This document shows, piece after piece, positions 7,084-11,553 of a stretch of DNA of 11,553 nucleotides. Source of the stretch: Candidatus Desantisbacteria bacterium CG1_02_38_46 (GTDB taxonomy: Bacteria; Desantisbacteria; UBA1551; UBA1559); contig MNUO01000083.1 of NCBI GenBank assembly GCA_001871015.1, forward strand, positions 1-11,553, written 5' to 3'. The translations under genes and the position numbers were made by a program. Position 1 is the stretch's first letter. The number at the start of each line of letters is the position of its first letter. Below the pieces are notes generated by a model. The model ran no database searches. It worked only from the letters and a program-made list of their open reading frames with translations, and had not been told where the DNA came from.

Positions 7084-7837
7084 GGAAGAGTTAACCCAGT
7101 ATTTTGACCCACAGGGGCTTGACTTGAACAAAGGCGATTTATGCATCGTGGAAGGCGAAGAAGACTCTTCTGAAATTGGAGAAGTTTTTACTGAGATAAA
7201 GATTATTTCCCCTCAGGAAGTTCGCGGAAAACTGAAAAAGGTACTTCGCAAACTTGGCAAGGAAGATATAGAGCAACTTAAGATGAATAAAATAAAAGAG
7301 AAGGAATCTTTTGCATTATGCCTGAAGAAGATTAAGGAAATAGAATTACAAATGAAACTCGTCAAGGTCGAGTATAATTTTGACCGCTCAAAGGCAATTT
7401 TTTATTTTTGTTCTGATGACAGAATAGACTTCAGAGAGTTGGTGAAAGACCTGGCACATGAATTGAAGACGAGGATAGAGATGCGCCAGATTGGCGTGCG
7501 TGATAAAGCGAAAATGATAGGCAGTTTTGGGCATTGTGGTCGACCACTTTGTTGTATGACATTCTTAAAGGAATTTAGTCCTGTATCCATGCAAACGGTA
7601 AAGGTGCAAAACCTTGCATCTAATCCTTCAAAGTTAAGCGGTGTCTGTGGCAGGCTTATGTGTTGTTTGAAATATGAGTATAATTTCTACAGGGAGAATA
7701 CCAAGAAGTTCCCCCGTGTAGGCACAAGAGCAAAAGTTAAGGAAGAAATAGGAATTGTGAGCGATGTGAACATAATAAAGGGGACCTATAAGGTCAAGTT
7801 TGAGGATGGAAGGGAAGTTGAGGTGCAGGTATATTAA
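7055..7837 (+). CDS. ricT: RicT/YaaT family regulator, PSP1 domain
   Basis: PSP1-domain protein; in Bacillus subtilis RicT forms an iron-sulfur-carrying complex with RicA and RicF that modulates RNase Y-dependent mRNA maturation and developmental pathways. The 260-aa product begins MAEVIGIKL, like family members, and carries the two diagnostic Cys blocks: C161-G-R-P-L-C166-C167 and C198-G-R-L-M-C203-C204, linked by a QNLASNPSKLSG segment. ATG 7055 is preferred over the in-frame TTG at 7043 because GGAG (7045-7048) lies 6 bases upstream. The start lies inside holB (29-base overlap), implying translational coupling. RicA and RicF are not in the window, so complex formation is inferred only from the family. 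Confidence 0.95.
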   Translation: MAEVIGIKLKEELTQYFDPQGLDLNKGDLCIVEGEEDSSEIGEVFTEIKIISPQEVRGKLKKVLRKLGKEDIEQLKMNKIKEKESFALCLKKIKEIELQMKLVKVEYNFDRSKAIFYFCSDDRIDFRELVKDLAHELKTRIEMRQIGVRDKAKMIGSFGHCGRPLCCMTFLKEFSPVSMQTVKVQNLASNPSKLSGVCGRLMCCLKYEYNFYRENTKKFPRVGTRAKVKEEIGIVSDVNIIKGTYKVKFEDGREVEVQVY

Positions 7838-7878
7838 CTTATTTGATGTTATTTAAGGATTGTTCTGGGGAGGACAAA

Positions 7879-8640
7879 ATGAGAAAGGTACAAATTGTAT
7901 TGGTAGTGGTTTTAATGATTGTCGGCATAGCTGGAGTATCCTTTGCTGGGGGGTTATACATCAGGTTGGGTGGTGGTTATGGTCTTGGTTTGGGTGGAAT
8001 GAATACGGGAAGACAGCAAACCGCCCAAGAAACATGGACTAAAGATGTGCCAGTTAATGTGGGGCAAGGTTTTCCAATTGCAGTTGATGTTGGATGTAAA
8101 ATAAATGAGAATCTTGCTATCGAGGTAGGTGCTGGCTATACAATTGGCATAGAAAGTGAAAAAATTAATGAACTCTATAACGTGTTTGGTACAGGCGATA
8201 CAACAGCATTTACTTTTAAAGGCTCGTGGATTCCAATTACTGCTGGTGTAAAACATATATTTACGCTGGGTCCACTGAAACCATATTTTTCTGTAGGAGC
8301 AGGAGCGTACTTTGGTACAGTAATCCAAAAATACACTAACGGTGGAACTAAGGAGGAATGGGAAATTACGCTTTCCGGTATCAATGTAGGAAGTTATGCT
8401 TCAGGTGGTGTAGAATTTTTCATCTCTGAGATGATTTCAATTTTTGGTGAAGCCAGACTTGATAAAGTGCTTTTTGGTGCGTCACAGCAAGAAGTAACAA
8501 AATACACGGTGGACGGTGTAGATAAACTTCCAACTTTAACAATTAACCAAAGACATGGCAGTGGATTACCTATCCCAGTTGCAACCATTGTTTCTGCTGA
8601 CTGCCTTAGCATAAGGAGTGGGGTGGGTATTAACTTTTAA
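7879..8640 (+). CDS. Putative outer-membrane beta-barrel protein
   Basis: A 253-aa exported protein with a clear signal peptide (MRKV start, hydrophobic 5-20, SFA at 21-23, then mature GGLYIRLGGGYG). The mature part shows alternating, Gly-rich, aromatic-containing strands (ENLAIEVGAGYTIGI, KPYFSVGAGAYFGTV, ISIFGEARLDKVLF) and ends in SIRSGVGINF, whose C-terminal Phe is typical of outer-membrane beta-barrels. It resembles the small OmpA/OmpW-like porin families in pattern, but no specific family is claimed. ATG 7879 is preferred over 7843 because GGGGAGG (7867-7873) lies 5 bases upstream and because the signal peptide then begins at residue 1. It is the first of four exported products, 41 bases after ricT, with no clear promoter in the gap. 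Confidence 0.75.
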   Translation: MRKVQIVLVVVLMIVGIAGVSFAGGLYIRLGGGYGLGLGGMNTGRQQTAQETWTKDVPVNVGQGFPIAVDVGCKINENLAIEVGAGYTIGIESEKINELYNVFGTGDTTAFTFKGSWIPITAGVKHIFTLGPLKPYFSVGAGAYFGTVIQKYTNGGTKEEWEITLSGINVGSYASGGVEFFISEMISIFGEARLDKVLFGASQQEVTKYTVDGVDKLPTLTINQRHGSGLPIPVATIVSADCLSIRSGVGINF

Positions 8641-8680
8641 TAGTAATAGCAGGTTTTAAAAAGAATTGGGTGGAGAAAAA

Positions 8681-8695
8681 ATGAGAAAAGTGTGA
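8681..8695 (+). other. Four-codon minigene MRKV-stop with its own ribosome binding site
   Basis: An ATG at 8681, preceded by GGTGGAG, is followed by AGA AAA GTG and TGA. The codons match the first four residues (MRKV) of the upstream barrel gene, and the sequence before it resembles that gene's ribosome binding site, so it may be a decayed copy of a gene start. It could also act as a leader that couples translation to the next gene, whose Shine-Dalgarno lies 7 bases after the stop. Its expression cannot be judged from sequence. Confidence 0.2.
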
Positions 8696-8712
8696 AAAAT
8701 TGGAGGTTAGAT

Positions 8713-9492
8713 ATGAAAAATCACATAAGGGGCAAAATTTTCTTAATGACTTTCTTTATGATAATGGGAAGTTTATGGTTACACACAGGGATGCTTATTG
8801 CTGAAGTGACTGTGGATGACATACTAAATAAGATGCAGCAGAATATCGCAGGAATGAATGATATGAAAGCAGAGATTATGACTACTGCATATATGGGAGG
8901 ACAGTTAAATACAATGACTCAGAGAATGAATTACTATTTTAAGAAACCAGATAAAGTTAAAATGGAAACACTTACTCCTATTAAACAGATAATGATAATT
9001 ATTGGAGATAAGATGACTATGAAAACTGCTGACGGCAAAATTACAACAATAAATCTTAGCCAGATGCTCGGGATGGACCCAAGCCAGCAATATTTCGGTC
9101 CGGATATAACAAAGATGCTTAAAAATTTTGATGTGACTTTAAATGAATCATTGTCCGACAAGGTCAATAATATCTATGTCATTGAATTTGTTCAAAAACA
9201 AACCACTACAAACACTTCTCCTGTTGGTACTTTTGGTATGCCATTCAAAACGCAGATGTTTATTGATTATACAAAAGGAATTACAATAAAACAAAAGATT
9301 TATGGTAAAGATAATGTGCTAATAGCAATTACTGAAGTAAAAGATACAAGGCAAATTGAAAGTGTATGGCTCCCAATAATTACAGAATCCACTGCTTTTC
9401 TTCCAAACGGTCAACAAGTGAAATCTGAGATGAGATTTGAGAATGTTCAGGTGAATGTGGGGATTGGGGATGGAGAGTTTGAAAGAAGATAA
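8713..9492 (+). CDS. LolA-like outer-membrane lipoprotein-sorting protein
   Basis: A 259-aa exported protein with a signal peptide of about 30 residues (hydrophobic 9-29, LIA then EVTVDDILNKM). The mature N-terminus VDDILNKMQQNIAGMNDMKAEI, followed by short beta-strands (MNYYFKKPDKVKMET, DKMTMKTADGKITTINLS, KTQMFIDYTKG) and the end NVGIGDGEFERR, fits the LolA/LolB-like half-barrel fold of proteins that carry lipoproteins or lipids across the periplasm. It is longer than E. coli LolA and closer to the broad 'lipoprotein-sorting protein' group; its cargo is unknown. Methionine is frequent (22 of 259). ATG 8713 is preferred over GTG 8692 because GGAGG (8702-8706) lies 6 bases upstream. The next gene begins 12 bases after the stop. 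Confidence 0.78.
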   Translation: MKNHIRGKIFLMTFFMIMGSLWLHTGMLIAEVTVDDILNKMQQNIAGMNDMKAEIMTTAYMGGQLNTMTQRMNYYFKKPDKVKMETLTPIKQIMIIIGDKMTMKTADGKITTINLSQMLGMDPSQQYFGPDITKMLKNFDVTLNESLSDKVNNIYVIEFVQKQTTTNTSPVGTFGMPFKTQMFIDYTKGITIKQKIYGKDNVLIAITEVKDTRQIESVWLPIITESTAFLPNGQQVKSEMRFENVQVNVGIGDGEFERR

Positions 9493-9504
9493 AGGAGAAT
9501 ACCG

Positions 9505-10083
9505 ATGCAGAAAAAGTGGTTTTGGGAGATTATTTTAATAGGAATAATTATAAGTGGAGTGAGTTTTTGCGAGTTAAATGCTGAAATTCTTCATTTGAAA
9601 TTAAAAACTGATAAAAAAATTAGTGGGGACTTTCTGTATATGGATACTGAAAGTATTACTCTTTGTTATGCATGGAAATTAGGAAAACCAACCTTTTGTG
9701 AGACTTTCTCTTTTAGTGAAATTGAACATATCGAAGGAAAGAAACCAGAAACAGCTTTTCTTTTAGCGTTAGGTCCGGGATTTTTCTTGCATGGATTAGG
9801 AAGTGCTTATGCTGAAAACTCACTATTAGCAGGTATATTAGCGGGATGCGGAACCAGTATTATTTTTCTACTTCCTTTTCCTCCTTATGGAACTTATCCT
9901 CCCCCTGAAATTCGGACATTAATAACATGTTTGTTCTGGGTTTCATGGGCTGCAGACATCATTGTCTCTCCTTTGTTATCAATGGATTATAACCGTAAAT
10001 TAAAAAGATTGAATCTCCCAGTCAAAATTTCGTTGGATCAAAAAATAAATGATATTTATATCTCTGCAAAAATAGAATTTTGA
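9505..10083 (+). CDS. Unrecognised membrane protein with small beta domain
   Basis: I do not recognise a family. The 192-aa product has an N-terminal hydrophobic signal or anchor (about 6-21, possible cleavage after LNA at 26). A short beta-rich stretch follows (27-78: LHLKLKTDKKISGDFLYMDTE then FSFSEIEHIEG), resembling small barrel modules that read 'kgkiisGdlv...i..seI..i'. Hydrophobic segments lie at about 83-101 (with LGPGFFLHGLGSAY), 106-126 and 136-157, separated by a Pro-rich loop (PFPPYGTYPPP). The tail ends in ISAKIEF. C22 is not in a convincing lipobox because Phe precedes it. AAAGGAG lies 7 bases before the ATG. Tight spacing (12 bases after the LolA-like gene, 10 before the lipase) implies co-expression with its exported neighbours. 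Confidence 0.8.
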   Translation: MQKKWFWEIILIGIIISGVSFCELNAEILHLKLKTDKKISGDFLYMDTESITLCYAWKLGKPTFCETFSFSEIEHIEGKKPETAFLLALGPGFFLHGLGSAYAENSLLAGILAGCGTSIIFLLPFPPYGTYPPPEIRTLITCLFWVSWAADIIVSPLLSMDYNRKLKRLNLPVKISLDQKINDIYISAKIEF

Positions 10084-10093
10084 AGGAATTTTT

Positions 10094-11553
10094 ATGAATT
10101 TCCAGAAAACATCTTCTATAATTGTGTGTTTAAGTTTAATAATAATCAGCATTTTTGGGATTAAAGGATATACTCAAAATTCCTATAAGGTCTATCCCGT
10201 GCTTCTTGTTCATGGATTCACAGGCAATTTTTATGGGTGGGTAGAAGACGGAAATGTCCCTGGTATCTTATCTCCATATTATGATTTATATTCAGACAGA
10301 AATGCCCGTTATAGAAGTAAAGGTTGGTTTCCTTATAATCGATTAAGTTTGGACTACAATGTTTTTGGAATTAGTTATACAGACACTTGTGGACCGATAG
10401 AAAATAATGCTGAAGAGCTTAATCGGGCTATTAATGGTTATATAGGACAGGATGGTATTCGGCAAATTATGTCAAAGGCATATCCTGAAGTATTTCCTAC
10501 GCCCGATGATGTAAAGATAATTATAATTGCTCATAGTATGGGTGGATTATCTACAAGGTATTATCTCCAGACCAACCCTAATGTCCATTCTATAATTAAA
10601 TTAATAACTTTAGGAACACCTCATAAAGGTAGTTTTGCTGCCGATAAAAGCCATGTGTTAGAAATTAGAAACAATGTAACATATATTGCTGCTGCTTTTG
10701 TTGCAACGGGTAGTGCTCTTTTAGTTTTCTGCCCTTGGGCAAGTGCAGGTTTCTTTTTGGGAGCATGGGCCCTTGGAATAAAAGCTGTCGAAATAGATGA
10801 CCAAATTAAATCAGGAAGACTGGATACTTCTGGAGCAAAACAAATGATTCCCAACAGTAATTTTTTAAACAATCTAAATTATACTCTTCCTGTTCCAGCA
10901 AATATTGATTATCGCCTTGTGGCTGGTCTAGGGTGGTGGACTAATGAGTGGTGGAACTGCTTGTTGGGTGTATTAGGGGGTGAGACAACCGAAGGAGATG
11001 GAGTTGTATGTAGGAAAAGTGCAATTGCAAGCAATTGGCAATCTTCATCAGTAAATATTTTAAAAGATTCTCCTCACTATACATGGACTGTTAGCCACAC
11101 TAAAGAAATTTCAGATAGATTTGGTGGTGTTTCATATTTCCATAAGTTTCCAGACCTTTTTAGAATTATTGAAGATCCACCAGTTATTAGCAATGTGGCG
11201 TTGTTTACTTCCGACAGCAAGCCACTACCAAATAATACCCTGCAGGATATAACTAAACCAGGAATAATTATCACTGGCAATCTCTGGGATTATTTATTGC
11301 ATAAGTTAGACGCAAAACTAGTTTTCAGTAATCAAATAGCACAACAAATTGATTTTGATACATTTGGATATTTTTCAGAGACTGCCACATTAGCTGCTGG
11401 AGGCAAGAACACTGTTTTTGTAATGGCAAACAACCCTGCCAATTATTATAGTGCCAGCAACCCCCATAATATCTATCTCGTTGGCATTTCCTATCCCAGG
11501 GATGGGATGATATTGATTCCTGAAAACTCATCACAATTTCAGTATTTTATTCT
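10094..11553 (+). CDS. Secreted alpha/beta-hydrolase lipase, 3' end outside window
   Basis: The frame is open from ATG 10094 to the window edge (486 complete codons, no stop). AAGGA lies 6 bases before the ATG. Residues 1-28 look like a signal peptide. Lipase features follow in order: the VLLVHGFTG oxyanion strand (H40-G41), the nucleophile elbow A-H-S148-M-G-G (the Ala-first pentapeptide also seen in Bacillus lipases), LGTPHKG after it, D302 in EGDGVV and H335 in VSHTKE, giving a plausible Ser-Asp-His triad. A markedly hydrophobic insert (about 197-230) lies where a lid or cap would be. Beyond about 360 the sequence becomes beta-rich, possibly an Ig-like or carbohydrate-binding domain. Substrate (triglyceride, phospholipid or other ester) is not determined. 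It is probably the last member seen of the 7879-onward gene set. Confidence 0.85.
   Translation, partial: MNFQKTSSIIVCLSLIIISIFGIKGYTQNSYKVYPVLLVHGFTGNFYGWVEDGNVPGILSPYYDLYSDRNARYRSKGWFPYNRLSLDYNVFGISYTDTCGPIENNAEELNRAINGYIGQDGIRQIMSKAYPEVFPTPDDVKIIIIAHSMGGLSTRYYLQTNPNVHSIIKLITLGTPHKGSFAADKSHVLEIRNNVTYIAAAFVATGSALLVFCPWASAGFFLGAWALGIKAVEIDDQIKSGRLDTSGAKQMIPNSNFLNNLNYTLPVPANIDYRLVAGLGWWTNEWWNCLLGVLGGETTEGDGVVCRKSAIASNWQSSSVNILKDSPHYTWTVSHTKEISDRFGGVSYFHKFPDLFRIIEDPPVISNVALFTSDSKPLPNNTLQDITKPGIIITGNLWDYLLHKLDAKLVFSNQIAQQIDFDTFGYFSETATLAAGGKNTVFVMANNPANYYSASNPHNIYLVGISYPRDGMILIPENSSQFQYFI

Noticed and set aside
7860-8042. 60-residue frame overlapping the start of the barrel gene
   Set aside because: It lies in another frame of a gene with a clear signal peptide and ribosome binding site, and has no sensible product.
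10621-11534. Reverse-strand frames in the last kilobase
   Set aside because: They are shadows of the continuous + strand lipase frame, which has catalytic motifs in order and no stop through the window edge.

Overview
The window is an AT-rich stretch of bacterial chromosome with eleven genes, all on the + strand. The products point to a diderm (Gram-negative-type) bacterium: an EnvC-like division factor, a beta-barrel outer-membrane-type protein and a LolA-type protein. These sit beside genes best known from Firmicutes (mcsA, mcsB, ricT next to holB). That mix, with abundant small intergenic palindromes, suggests an uncultured candidate-phylum lineage (for example Omnitrophota or a relative), but the phylum assignment is a guess.

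Layout. Positions 1-142 hold two and a half copies of an exact 58-bp tandem repeat. Positions 189-253 hold a nested inverted-repeat element with a possible promoter. Then comes a housekeeping block: rho (270-1538), rpmE (1535-1771), an EnvC-like degenerate LytM protein (1749-3008), a CtpA-type S41 protease (3022-4476), mcsA (4531-5034), mcsB (5126-6181), holB (6178-7083) and ricT (7055-7837). Genes overlap or nearly touch within rho-rpmE-envC-ctpA and within mcsB-holB-ricT. The only larger gaps in the block (54 bp before mcsA, 91 bp before mcsB) are filled by hairpin elements. No hairpin followed by a T-run (intrinsic terminator) was seen anywhere, so long read-through transcripts ended by Rho are plausible.

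From 7879 to the end the character changes to an exported or envelope set: a small beta-barrel-like protein, a LolA-fold protein, an unrecognised membrane protein, and a secreted AHSMG-type lipase that runs off the window edge (10094 to at least 11553). The four genes are closely spaced and probably co-transcribed.

The least ordinary signals are two related palindromes. One lies inside the coding sequence of the EnvC-like protein, where it encodes the end of the signal peptide including its AVA cleavage motif. The other lies directly before the mcsA ribosome binding site. A second palindrome family (core TCAGGACT-TT-AGTCCTGA) occurs both upstream of rho and between mcsA and mcsB. Several gene groups are fragments of familiar operons with usual partners absent: rho-rpmE without prfA, mcsAB without ctsR or clpC, holB-ricT without tmk.
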